NCBI GenBank assembly: GCA_020721965.1
Contig: DYLS01000030.1
Span: forward strand, 1 to 45,820
Reading direction: 5' to 3'
Origin: Blastopirellula marina
GTDB taxonomy: Bacteria > Planctomycetota > Planctomycetia > Pirellulales > Thermoguttaceae
DNA: 45,820 bases
The notes below the pieces were generated by a model. The model ran no database searches and had not been told where the DNA came from. It saw nothing but the letters and a program-made list of their open reading frames with translations. The position numbers and the translations under genes were made by a program. Positions within the stretch are counted from its first letter, which is position 1; each line of letters begins with the position of its first letter. Of the stretch, positions 32,252-41,236 are shown one piece after another.

Positions 32252-33840
32252 GTTCGGCCCTGCTTAGGATTTTTCGAAGCAGCCACCTGCATCGCACAGG
32301 TTGCTCTTCGGATGGGAAGTGACGACTTTTGCGACTCTTGCCCGGATCGTCCGGTTCGCCATGCGCTCGTAGGCCCCCGAGTCGGCACGTGACCGATCGG
32401 GCCGCTTCCTCTGTAAATAACCCGCCAAACGATCGTGACGAAAGCAGACTCTGTTCCGGGATTCCCTTTAATCATTATAACGCCACGCCCCGCGGGTGCT
32501 CAAACTGCGTCGGTCTTCGGATGATCGTCCAAACGTTTCAACTCTGTACGACCACAAGTAGCCGCTCCGCAATCTCATCGAACTGCGAGGTTCCTCGCCT
32601 TACAAGGTCCCTCGCTACAATTCGTGTAACCTTGTATGAAAAGTACGGTAACGTAGAAACCGGGCGGGGCTTTACGTCGGACGTGACGGAGAAACGGACT
32701 CGGCGATCCAGGTCTCCTCGCACTCGTTCAATTCCTAAGTATCACGCCACATACGTTGGGGACCGTGGCGTCCCGCCTCGCCAGGGCACTCGCCCCGAGA
32801 CGCCGAATATCCTGCTACTCGGGAGCTGCGGTAAGCAGTGCCGGGGGGATCCGCACAGCCGTTCACGGGTGGAACCATGCGGAGAACGCGGTCTTTTTAC
32901 GAAGCGTGCGGCACAAACGGGCTGTTCGCGGCCGCCGATTGCCCATGGGAACCACGAGATGCCGCGGCTGACGCAAGTGTGACGCCCCCAATGTTCCGTC
33001 AACGGTTATGCCCCAATGGCCCCTGAACGGCGACGGCATGAGAGGAGTTTTCTCAAGACATCTCAATTCTGCTTGACAAGTCTAGAAGTCTATGTCCCGA
33101 AGGTGGTTCGATATTACCCCAGTCGATCGGTAGTCGGCGGATGTCGATTGACTTTCGACAAGGCGAGGATCGCAATGGTTTCAAAGCCGCTGCGTTCGTT
33201 TTCAAGCTTTTATGCTCCAGTCAATTTATCCCCTCAAATTGGTTATAGCTTGAGGCGAGGTGCTCAACTATCTTAGGAATTAATGATTTCTGCACCTATT
33301 ATTAGCCTTAGCCTTGGTTGCCTTACGGCTGGCCGGCCGGTCGGGGGCAGCGTTGGTGAGAATCAAATCCCTCTCGCTTCCCCGCGCTCACGAGGTCTTT
33401 TGCGCCGGAAGAATCCAGGCCGCTTGGATCTTTTGAGAGATAAGTCGCTGCGATTGTTATCCTCCGGTGTTAGGTCTTGACGGATCACAAACGCTAAAGG
33501 GTGAACATCGGCGGTATCTTGCAATTCGGTCGTGTGGCTAAAACGTCTTTTCTGGCAAATGATTTGCGTTGCGACAGATCACTGGCTTGGATGCCAGGTT
33601 GAACCATGAACCTATCACCATCCCCGGACTGGACACTTTCCGACCAACTCGTGGCCCTACAATGAACGAACGATGGGACGGTGACAAGGATTTTGCCGAA
33701 CCCGATAGGAGCGGAGTGTAGACGCTCTTGCCGCGACCCTGAGCGACGCAAGTTGTGGTGTCGTAACGTGTCAGACCGATCGCGGTGTCACGATTTCCCT
33801 GTCCCTGAGGGTGCGCTGTTAATTCTGCTGAAGAGGAACC
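32252..33840. other. 1.6-kb gene-free region before the exosortase locus
   Basis: No frame in this long stretch looks like a real protein. The longest plus-strand frame (32329-32982) is Arg/Ser/Thr/Pro-rich with no fold-like pattern. A more AT-rich patch at about 33060-33300 includes TTGACA at 33072 and many A/T runs, compatible with a promoter or leader region for the large exopolysaccharide/exosortase locus. A clear ribosome site (GAGGAAC) marks the exosortase start. I see no repeat of the families found elsewhere, no tRNA and no CRISPR. A short exosortase-target gene could be hidden here, but I cannot support one. Confidence 0.5.
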
Positions 33841-34815
33841 ATGCCGGAATCGACGAAATCCAGTGTCGCGGAAGTGAAGCAGGATTGGACCAATCTGATC
33901 ACAGCCCGATCGGTGACGATGGTTGCGTCGTTATCGGCGGTGGGGGTGGTCTTCATTGCGTTATTTTGGGACGCATGGGGCGTTTTGCTACAGCGTTGGG
34001 CCTCGGACCCCGACTACACCCACGGCTTTCTGGTCCCAGTCGTATCGGGGTACTTGCTGTGGCGGCGACGCGGAATGTTGCAAGCTGCCAATTTTTCATC
34101 CAGTTGGACGGCCATCGTGGTGGGGGTGGCCTGTCTCGTGCTGGCCGGTGGCATTCGAGCTGCATCGCTGCTGCTTTTTGCCAGAGTTTTGGATCCCGCC
34201 GCGATTGTTCCGACCGTCTTTGGGCTGGTTCTGATCCTGGGTGGTTGGGGGGCCTTTCGATGGGCTTGGCCGGCCGCTCTATTCCTCGTTTTCATGTTGC
34301 CCTTGCCCGGCGTTGTATCCACCTTGCTCAGTCATCCGCTCCAGCGTGCGGCCACTGTGGCTTCGACATTGGTGTTGCAAACGTTTGGAATCCCAGCAAT
34401 CGTGGAAGGAAACGTCATCGCGTTGCGAGATGGTCAGCTCGAGGTGGTACAGGCTTGCAGCGGACTGAAAATGATGAGTTTGTTCGTTGCCGTGTGCGTT
34501 GCGGCGGCATTTATCATGCGGCGGCCGCTCTTGGATCGCTTTCTGGTGGTTATCAGTGCTCCCGTCAACGCCTTGATTGCCAATATCCTGCGCATCACGG
34601 TGACGGGAGTCCTTCACGAATTGAAGTTTATAGGCACGAACATGCAACATGACTTGGCGGGCTGGCTGATGATGCCCGCCGCGGTCCTCTTGGTTTTTGC
34701 CGAGCTGTACGTTGTGGACCAAATACTGATTCCCTCCCAGGATTCCGCGCCGGTTGTTGTCTCAATGAAACACCTGAGGCAACATGACGCCAAAAGGAAA
34801 CCAACTCCAGCGTGA
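33841..34815 (+). CDS. Exosortase (planctomycete type)
   Basis: A 324-residue polytopic membrane transpeptidase-like protein that processes C-terminal sorting tails on exported proteins. About eight helices are visible. The catalytic triad typical of exosortases is present: Cys206 in EVVQACSGLKMM, Arg251 in NALIANILRITVTG, and His270 in MQHDLAGWLMMPA. The N-terminal DPDYTHGFLVPVVSGYLLW motif is also characteristic. The start has GAGGAAC just upstream. It begins a plus-strand glycan locus with an EpsI gene, as exosortases usually do. The subtype may be XrtU, common in planctomycetes, but this needs profile comparison. No gene with a PEP-CTERM-like tail is seen in the window. Confidence 0.93.
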   Translation: MPESTKSSVAEVKQDWTNLITARSVTMVASLSAVGVVFIALFWDAWGVLLQRWASDPDYTHGFLVPVVSGYLLWRRRGMLQAANFSSSWTAIVVGVACLVLAGGIRAASLLLFARVLDPAAIVPTVFGLVLILGGWGAFRWAWPAALFLVFMLPLPGVVSTLLSHPLQRAATVASTLVLQTFGIPAIVEGNVIALRDGQLEVVQACSGLKMMSLFVAVCVAAAFIMRRPLLDRFLVVISAPVNALIANILRITVTGVLHELKFIGTNMQHDLAGWLMMPAAVLLVFAELYVVDQILIPSQDSAPVVVSMKHLRQHDAKRKPTPA

Positions 34816-35019
34816 GCTCCAGCGTGGGCGGGGAGTTGGAAGCCACGCTTTGCAAGCTCTAGACTTTGGCATTCGATTTGCTCAAGATTTTTTCTCCCAC
34901 CGCCTCGTCGAGGATTGCTCGAGTGAGAATCCTTGACTCAGTGAGTCACGGATGGGGAAAATGGATCGCGGAACAACTTTGCGGTAGCTTCACAGAATTT
35001 TGTGGACGGAGAATGAGCT

Positions 35020-37266
35020 ATGAGTGAAGGCAACGTCGCGATAGGCAGCACGGCAGCCGTGCCATCGGGGTTGGGGCCGGTTGCGACGCTGAATTCGCGT
35101 CCTCCTTTTTACGTTGATGCGGAATGGCAGGCGGCAGAGGCGGCTCCTCCAGGCAGTGGCGGGGTGGTGGCATATCTTCACGCCTTTCGTCGGCGATGGC
35201 CCGCGGTGATTTTCGCCGGTCTGCTTGTGGCGGCGGTATGCGCCGCTGCTGCGTGGTTCTTAGTGAGGCCGCAGTATAGCGCGACCGCATTGATTCGCGT
35301 GTCGGCAGCGAATCAAGCCGTCTTGTTCCAGAATACGAGTGACGCCCGTAATTTTGATGTCTACAAAAGCACGCAGCTCGAGTACCTCCGCAGCCGTTTT
35401 GTGCTGGTGTCGGCTTTGCGACGGCCGGAGGTCGCCCGACTGGCCGCGATCCAAGCCGAGCCGGACCCCGTTCAATGGGTCAGCGAGCGGTTGTCCGTCC
35501 GCTACCCCGGGGATGCCGAATTGATGCAAGTGAGTGTGACCAGCGAAAAGGGCGACGAGGCGGCAGCCTTGGTAAACGCCATCGTGGACGCCTACATGGA
35601 GGAAGTCGTTGACGTCGAGCAGAACGAACGGCGAAATCGGCTGGGAGAGCTGGACCAGCTTTACGTTGAAAAGGAAAGCGAAGTCCGCAAGTTGCAGAAC
35701 GATCTCAAGCAACTCAGCGCTCAATTGGAGACCGGCGACTCACAAACTTTGACGCTTAAACAGCAAATCACCCTGCAACAGTTCTCCACGTATCGCAGTG
35801 AATTGGTGGGCGTCAACCTGAAGATCATGCGCGCGCAGGGCGAAATTGCCCTGAAAGAAGCCATTCGGGAAAAGGCGGCCCAACTTCAAATCGCCGATTC
35901 GGAAATCGACGCAGCGGGACGTATCGATCCTGTCATGGTGCAACTTCAACTCCGGCAAACGGAGCTGAAAGCCTTGGCTAATCAAATGCGGGAAACGGTG
36001 CGTCCGGAATTCGCGAATCGCTACGAGGGGCGCTACTCGAGAGAACTGGCGGATATCGAGGCCAAAATCCAGGCCCGACGCGAAGAGTTGAAAGCGGATC
36101 TGGAGAAAAAAAGGCTCGCAACTCTGGATGAAGATATTGAGCGATTGAAGTTCGAACTGACAGTCTTAGATCAACAGAGGATTCAGCTCGAACAAGAGGT
36201 TGAAAATGTTCGCAAGACCGCGGAGACGTTCGGCAAGGGTTCCATTGAGGTCGAGTTTTTGCGTGCCGAAGTGGATCTTGCCAGGAAAACGCTCGCCACG
36301 ATCGCGGAGGAGCGAAACAAACTCCGCATCGAATTGCGTTCCAAACCGCGTATCGCACTGGTGCAGCGAGCGGAATCGCCGCGGGTTACCGATCAAGATC
36401 GGCGGCTCCAGTTATCGATCTTGGGAGGACTTGGCGGATTTTGTTTGCCCGGTTTCGCCATTCTTTGGTGGGATACGCGACGAAAGACCGTCAATTCTTC
36501 CGCGGACGTCGCCCACACTGCCAACGTCGAGATTTTGGGCACACTCCCGTTACTCCCCCGACGTGCTGCCCAGTCCATGACCTCGCAGAATAATCGCCAC
36601 CGCCGTTGGCGAGCGGTCTTTTCCGAGGCGGTCCGCAACATCGCGGCCAGGCTGATTCGCAATCCGGAGGGAGAGGATGCGCGTGTGGTTCTGGTAACAA
36701 GCGCCGTGGGAGGCGAAGGCAAGAGTACCTTATCGTCGCAACTCGCGGCGACGCTTGCGGAAATGGGGCAAAACGTCGTGCTCGTCGACTTCGACTTGCG
36801 GCGGCCCGCCTTGGACGCGATCTTCGGTCTGGACCGAAGCCCAGGCGTCAGTGAAGTCTTGCGGGCTGAAGTTCCCTTGGAGGAGACGATTCAGGAAACG
36901 CATGTGGAAAATCTCTCCCTGATTGCCGCCGGCACTTGGACTCGATGGGATATGGCTGTCCTGGCCAACGGTGCCGTTGGCAGTCTGTTTCGTACCTTGC
37001 GGGACAAGTTCGACTTTGTCATCGTGGACGGTAGCCCACTTCTCCCCGTGGCCGATACACGGTTCATCAGCACCTCCACGGATGGCGTGATTCTGTCGGT
37101 CCTTCGCGACACCAGTCGCCTGCCGAAGGTTACCGCCGCGCGGAAGATTTTGGATGCCTTCAACGTCCGCCTGCTCGGTGCCGTCGTGACCGGAACGGCG
37201 GAAGAGGTCTACTACGACGACCCGCGTTACATCGAAACCGCTCAGAGGGGAGATGCTCAGGTTTGA
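35020..37266 (+). CDS. Polysaccharide chain-length regulator/BY-kinase (Wzz/Wzc/GumC-like)
   Basis: A 748-residue inner-membrane protein that controls polymer length and export. The first membrane helix (VIFAGLLVAAVCAAAAWFLV) lies at about residues 62-81, followed by the Wzz domain and a long coiled coil (about 190-450; Glu/Lys/Leu/Gln heptads such as RLGELDQLYVEKESEVRKL). A second helix (LSILGGLGGFCLPGFAILWW) lies at about 463-482. The C-terminal tyrosine-kinase domain has Walker A TSAVGGEGKSTLSSQLA (about 560-576), Walker A' VVLVDFDLRRPALD and Walker B FVIVDGSPLLPVADT. The tail has tyrosines (VYYDDPRYIETAQ), possible autophosphorylation sites, though fewer than in Wzc. The start has GGAGAATGAGCT upstream. 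Confidence 0.92.
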   Translation: MSEGNVAIGSTAAVPSGLGPVATLNSRPPFYVDAEWQAAEAAPPGSGGVVAYLHAFRRRWPAVIFAGLLVAAVCAAAAWFLVRPQYSATALIRVSAANQAVLFQNTSDARNFDVYKSTQLEYLRSRFVLVSALRRPEVARLAAIQAEPDPVQWVSERLSVRYPGDAELMQVSVTSEKGDEAAALVNAIVDAYMEEVVDVEQNERRNRLGELDQLYVEKESEVRKLQNDLKQLSAQLETGDSQTLTLKQQITLQQFSTYRSELVGVNLKIMRAQGEIALKEAIREKAAQLQIADSEIDAAGRIDPVMVQLQLRQTELKALANQMRETVRPEFANRYEGRYSRELADIEAKIQARREELKADLEKKRLATLDEDIERLKFELTVLDQQRIQLEQEVENVRKTAETFGKGSIEVEFLRAEVDLARKTLATIAEERNKLRIELRSKPRIALVQRAESPRVTDQDRRLQLSILGGLGGFCLPGFAILWWDTRRKTVNSSADVAHTANVEILGTLPLLPRRAAQSMTSQNNRHRRWRAVFSEAVRNIAARLIRNPEGEDARVVLVTSAVGGEGKSTLSSQLAATLAEMGQNVVLVDFDLRRPALDAIFGLDRSPGVSEVLRAEVPLEETIQETHVENLSLIAAGTWTRWDMAVLANGAVGSLFRTLRDKFDFVIVDGSPLLPVADTRFISTSTDGVILSVLRDTSRLPKVTAARKILDAFNVRLLGAVVTGTAEEVYYDDPRYIETAQRGDAQV

Positions 37267-37329
37267 ATTGGAATCGGCAGCGAAGGCTTCCCACGAACTT
37301 CAGCATTCAAATCTGAGGGGTCCGATACG

Positions 37330-38922
37330 ATGATACTTTTTTCCGCGGCGTGCGCAGGACTCGCCTGCCTATTAGCGTACGCTTTCACGGCGGTGATCAC
37401 CCGCTTGGGCAATCGCTGGGGCTTTGTGGATCGACCTGATCGCACAAGAAAGCTCCACCAGCGTCCAACTCCCGTGGGCGGCGGCGTCGCCATTTGGTTG
37501 GCCTGCGGTGCGGTTCTCGTCGCAACCTTCTGGGTTGCCAATCCTTGGGGGTTTCACATACGCAATGATTGGGTCGACTTGCTGGTTTTCTTTACGGGCG
37601 GTACCAGCATTACGGCCTTGGGACTCTACGACGATCGCTTTGGGCTTCGCGGCCGATGGAAGCTGCTAGGGCAAATCCTGGTCGCATCGGTGATGTATCT
37701 CGGCGGATTTCAAATCTCGCGGATCGGCTTCTTTGGTCAGACCCTAGACCTCGGTTATGCTTCCTTTCCCGCAACCGTGCTGTGGTTTGTGGGAGCCATC
37801 AATGCCATCAATTTGCTGGACGGTTTGGATGGAATGGCGACCACGATCGGCATCGTGTGCAGCGGCGCGGTCGCGGTCTTGGCATGCCTGACCGGCCATC
37901 TGGGGGTGGCGTTCGTTGCCTTGGTCTTCACAGCCGCCCTGCTGGGGTTCCTACCCCACAATTTCCCGCCAGCCAGGATCTTCCTTGGCGACGCGGGAAG
38001 CATGTTGATCGGTCTCATGCTGGCCGCCATGGTCATGCGGGCCTCGCTCAAAGGACCGGCGACCCTGTTGATCTCGGCCCCCCTCGCATTGTGGGCTTTG
38101 CCCATTTTCGACACCGCCTTGGCGATCCTCAGGCGGAAGCTGACGGGCCGCAGCATCTATTCGCCAGACCGTAGCCACCTGCACCACCGCCTCATGCAGC
38201 GGCTTTCCAGTAACGTTTACGTCTTAATCTGCGTGGCCGTCCTCTCGCTCGTCACTTGTCTCGCGGCACTCAGTAGCGTGGCCACCGGCAATGACATGAT
38301 TTCCTTGGTCACCGTCACGGCAGTCCTTCTCGGGCTGGTGGTCAGTAGGTGGTTTGGCCGAACCGAGTTCGGGCTGCTCTGGCGGAAGTTCAAGCGGCTG
38401 ATAAGAAAGGTGCTTAGGCCAGCGCCCGTCGCCGCAACCACAAACGAGATCGTGGTATTCTTGCAAGAGGGCAGCAAACCTTGGGAGGAGCTGTTCCGGC
38501 AAATATGCGATCGGACGGATGGTACGCTGATCCACTCCGTCATGGTAGAGTTCCACCACGTCCGCTGTGGTGAGCGATTCCACGCCCTGTGGGACCGTGC
38601 CTCTAATGAGACAGACGTCCCCATCGTCGAACTGACGATCCCCCTGATGGCGGAGGGCCGCCCTATCGGCCAGTCCAAGTTCCGGCTGTGGCGCAACGGT
38701 AAGCCGATCGAGGAACTGATGCGCATCGCCTGTATTCAGGCAAAACACCTCGAAAGCTGTATTGCGGAATTGGCCATTCCGGCCGCTCCGGCCGCGGCTG
38801 AAACTCCCGATGACGGCGATATCCCCGAGAAAGAGCTTTCCTCTCGAGCCACGGAAGGCCACTCCCGGGTGCCGCACCGCAAACCCACGGCCAAACCCCA
38901 ACGCATGGCACTGCCAAGATGA
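37330..38922 (+). CDS. WecA/MraY-like undecaprenyl-phosphate sugar-1-phosphate transferase with extra C-terminal domain
   Basis: A 530-residue membrane enzyme that starts glycan synthesis by moving a HexNAc-1-phosphate from UDP-sugar to undecaprenyl phosphate. Family motifs are FVDRPDRTRKLHQRPTPVGGG, GLYDDRFGLRGRWKLLGQI, AINLLDGLDGMAT, FLGDAGSMLIGL and SPDRSHLHHRLMQ, with the catalytic Asp residues intact. About ten helices span residues 1-340. Beyond these, residues about 355-480 form a soluble domain (EIVVFLQEGSKPWEELFRQI, FHALWDRASN, GQSKFRLWRNGKPIEEL, LESCIAELA) that is not part of normal WecA or MraY, and then a disordered tail. The domain may bind a regulator or a second substrate. GAGGGG lies nine bases before the start. 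Confidence 0.9.
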   Translation: MILFSAACAGLACLLAYAFTAVITRLGNRWGFVDRPDRTRKLHQRPTPVGGGVAIWLACGAVLVATFWVANPWGFHIRNDWVDLLVFFTGGTSITALGLYDDRFGLRGRWKLLGQILVASVMYLGGFQISRIGFFGQTLDLGYASFPATVLWFVGAINAINLLDGLDGMATTIGIVCSGAVAVLACLTGHLGVAFVALVFTAALLGFLPHNFPPARIFLGDAGSMLIGLMLAAMVMRASLKGPATLLISAPLALWALPIFDTALAILRRKLTGRSIYSPDRSHLHHRLMQRLSSNVYVLICVAVLSLVTCLAALSSVATGNDMISLVTVTAVLLGLVVSRWFGRTEFGLLWRKFKRLIRKVLRPAPVAATTNEIVVFLQEGSKPWEELFRQICDRTDGTLIHSVMVEFHHVRCGERFHALWDRASNETDVPIVELTIPLMAEGRPIGQSKFRLWRNGKPIEELMRIACIQAKHLESCIAELAIPAAPAAAETPDDGDIPEKELSSRATEGHSRVPHRKPTAKPQRMALPR

Positions 38923-39042
38923 TAGCTATCAGCGTCGCACACGTGACCCGCCAAGGCTTTGTGTCCCAGCGCGAAGTTCCTGCGGTATTTAGCCCTGGGT
39001 GCGGCAGCTATCGTGGCGGAGTTGCAACCAAGGAGTAGATTC

Positions 39043-39813
39043 GTGAGCCAAAAGGACAACGCAAACCGTCATCGGGCAGAGGCAACGGCTGCGAGGAACG
39101 CGGCCACCTCGGCCAGCACGCCGGGCACCAGCACCGTCGCAACGCCGCCATCCTCCGCCACTAAGGGGCTGCTCTTCCGCAGTGTCCTTGCGGTGGCTTT
39201 GATGACTTGCATCGTCCTCGGCACCCGCTGGGCCGCATCCCGATCCATCCCGGGGACGGTCCGCATTCCGGAACAGTCCCAACTGGCCGCTCTTCCCGAA
39301 GAGCTTGGTTCTTGGCGCGGAACCGATCAGGTAATCGACCCAGCCATCTTTCAAACGCTCGGCACAACCATAACGCTCAATCGCCAGTATGTGGCACCCA
39401 CGGGCAACAGCATCGCCTTGCACATAGCCGTGTTCACTCAGCCCGAGTTCAAGCTCCCCCACCCGCCCGAGCTGTGCTACAGCGGGACCGGCTGGCGGGT
39501 CCGCGATACGCGTGATCGGAGTGTCACCTTGGATGCCGGCCAGACGGGAAGCGTTCGCGTCCTTTCTCTCGAGCGCGAAGGCAGCTCCAACCGTGCCACT
39601 GTGCTATATTGTTATCAGTTGGGCGATTCGTTCGCCGCGGATCGCAACACCGTTCGCACTTTTTTTTGGCGGTATCGTGGTCAGAGTAGCCGCCCAGCCA
39701 TGTTCAAGGTCATGTTGCATTGCCCTGCCTCCGGAGCCTTGGCTGAGGAGCAGACGCTCGATCTTGCGAAGCTGGTTCTGAGCCGTCTGGCCGCAATGGC
39801 CGAAAACTGGTGA
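39043..39813 (+). CDS. epsI: EpsI/exosortase-associated protein
   Basis: A roughly 256-residue protein of the EpsI family that accompanies exosortases, membrane-anchored with an extracytoplasmic domain. The GTG start at 39043 is supported by AAGGAG seven bases upstream; a TTG-initiated longer frame from 38959 has none. After a Thr/Ala-rich cytoplasmic tail comes a membrane helix (SVLAVALMTCIVLGTRWAA). The EpsI domain follows, with LPEELGSWRGTDQ, HIAVFTQPEFKLPHPPELCY, SGTGWRV and VLYCYQLGD. The HPPELCYSGTGW motif is the family signature. In many bacteria EpsI is fused to or beside the exosortase. Here the BY-kinase and WecA-like genes separate them. Confidence 0.88.
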   Translation: MSQKDNANRHRAEATAARNAATSASTPGTSTVATPPSSATKGLLFRSVLAVALMTCIVLGTRWAASRSIPGTVRIPEQSQLAALPEELGSWRGTDQVIDPAIFQTLGTTITLNRQYVAPTGNSIALHIAVFTQPEFKLPHPPELCYSGTGWRVRDTRDRSVTLDAGQTGSVRVLSLEREGSSNRATVLYCYQLGDSFAADRNTVRTFFWRYRGQSSRPAMFKVMLHCPASGALAEEQTLDLAKLVLSRLAAMAENW

Positions 39814-39825
39814 TTTCGCCCCCAG

Positions 39826-40896
39826 ATGGCGTACGAGCACTCGACACAATCCATGCCGATGAAAGAATCGCCTTCCACAGAGCCTGAATTCGCCGCCTCC
39901 GTCGAACCGCCGACCCCGGCAGCGGACGGCGACGAAGCCCGCGACACGCCCGCACCGGCCCTGCTCTCGCAGGATATCGAGGGATTCGATGCGGGGTCGG
40001 AGGCCGAGGCCGAGGGCCGACGCCCGCCCACCCCGCCAAGCCTGCCGCAAGACGTGCCCGTCACCCGCATCGTCGCCACCGGCGGTTGGAGATCCCTAGA
40101 CCTCCGCGAGGTGTGGCGATACCGCGAACTCATGTTCACCCTGGCCTGGCGCGAAATCAGCATCCGCTACAAACAGACCATCCTCGGCGCGGCCTGGGCC
40201 GTCCTGCAACCCCTCATGACGACCGGCATCTTCAGCGTGCTGTTTTCCCTCTTGATGGGCAAGGGCAACGAGCCGACCCCGGAAGGCATTCCCTATCCCG
40301 TCTCCACGTTTTGCGCCATGCTGCCCTGGACGCTCTTTGCCCAGTCGCTCAACCAGGCTGGCAACATCCTGGTGCAGTATCGCGCCATGATTACCAAAAT
40401 CTATTTCCCGCGGCTCATCCTCCCCATGTCCGCCGTCCTCTCCACGCTGGTCGATTTCAGCGTCTCGCTGATCGCCCTGCTAGCCATGATGGCCTATTAC
40501 GGAATCCAGCCCGGCTGGGCCGTGTTGACACTGCCGCTATTCATGTTGCTGGCCGTCATGGCCTCGCTGGCGGTGGGACTGTGGCTTTCCGCCCTCAACG
40601 CCCTGTACCGCGATTTCAAATACGTTATCCCCTTTGTCGTCCAAGTCGGGATGTTCATCAGCCCCGTCGTTTATAGCGCCCAATCCATCCAGGGAAAGCT
40701 GCCCCCCTGGGCCTTTACCTTGTATTCGTTGAATCCCATGGCTGGGGTCATCGAGGGCTTTCGCTGGGCCTTGCTCGGCACCTCGCACGGCCCCGGTCCC
40801 ATGCTTGCCCTTTCCGCGGCCGCCACGGCACTGATCTTGCTCGGAGGCATGTTCTACTTCCGGCGGATGGAACGCCTCGTCGCCGATTTGATTTGA
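39826..40896 (+). CDS. wzm: ABC-2 polysaccharide export permease (Wzm-type)
   Basis: A 356-residue inner-membrane permease that exports an undecaprenyl-linked glycan together with the ATPase encoded next. Residues 1-85 are an acidic, Pro/Glu/Ala-rich disordered extension. The permease starts near WRYRELMFTLAWREISIRYK, the typical amphipathic gate helix, and continues with QTILGAAWAVLQPLMTTGIF, SLNQAGNILVQYRAMITKIYFPRLILP (split over two helices) and YRDFKYVIPFVVQVGMFISPVVY. Six helices are evident, ending at YFRRMERLVADLI. It begins 12 bp after epsI, so the two are probably co-transcribed, although no clear Shine-Dalgarno is seen. An alternative start at 39853 would shorten the tail by nine residues. 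Confidence 0.9.
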   Translation: MAYEHSTQSMPMKESPSTEPEFAASVEPPTPAADGDEARDTPAPALLSQDIEGFDAGSEAEAEGRRPPTPPSLPQDVPVTRIVATGGWRSLDLREVWRYRELMFTLAWREISIRYKQTILGAAWAVLQPLMTTGIFSVLFSLLMGKGNEPTPEGIPYPVSTFCAMLPWTLFAQSLNQAGNILVQYRAMITKIYFPRLILPMSAVLSTLVDFSVSLIALLAMMAYYGIQPGWAVLTLPLFMLLAVMASLAVGLWLSALNALYRDFKYVIPFVVQVGMFISPVVYSAQSIQGKLPPWAFTLYSLNPMAGVIEGFRWALLGTSHGPGPMLALSAAATALILLGGMFYFRRMERLVADLI

Positions 40897-41236
40897 TCAC
40901 CCAGGTTTACGCAACTCGCCGCGATGCTCCCATCCAAATAGGGACCAGCACGGCACCAATGGCGCCAAAGGCATAATCGGCAGGCGGAAACAGCCATTCC
41001 GGTCGGGTCCGGCGGCTCGCCTGGCCCCAATGGCATTCGGCAAGCTATGGTAACTTATTAGGCAGCTCGGCCCTGTCGGGGCGGTTCCAGCGACCGGACC
41101 CCACGGGCCCGGAGGTTGCCCCGGGATACCGGTTACAACGATTTTTCGCATCACAGCAGCCAGTAAACCTTCAGGCATCCACCGCCCGGCCGCACCACCG
41201 ATTTTCCGCTCCTGAACGCAGCCTGCTTCCCGGAAC
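40897..41236. other. GC-rich gap between permease and ATPase genes
   Basis: 340 bp between the two exporter genes, unusual since such genes normally abut. No credible frame is present. GC-rich imperfect palindromes (CGGCCCTGTCGGGGCGG, GGCCCGGAGGTTGCCCCGGG) could form RNA hairpins that modulate readthrough. Confidence 0.5.

Noticed and set aside
32329-32982. 217-codon plus-strand frame in the large gap
   Set aside because: Composition is Arg/Ser/Thr/Pro-rich, with no hydrophobic periodicity, no ribosome site and no recognisable motif.
33090-33125. GGTTCGA string suggesting a tRNA T-arm
   Set aside because: The stem needs G-T pairs, and no acceptor, D or anticodon arm can be placed around it.
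33500-33530. Possible sigma-54 site (GG..GC pattern) before the exosortase
   Set aside because: The GG to GC spacing is nine, not ten bases, and flanking bases do not match.
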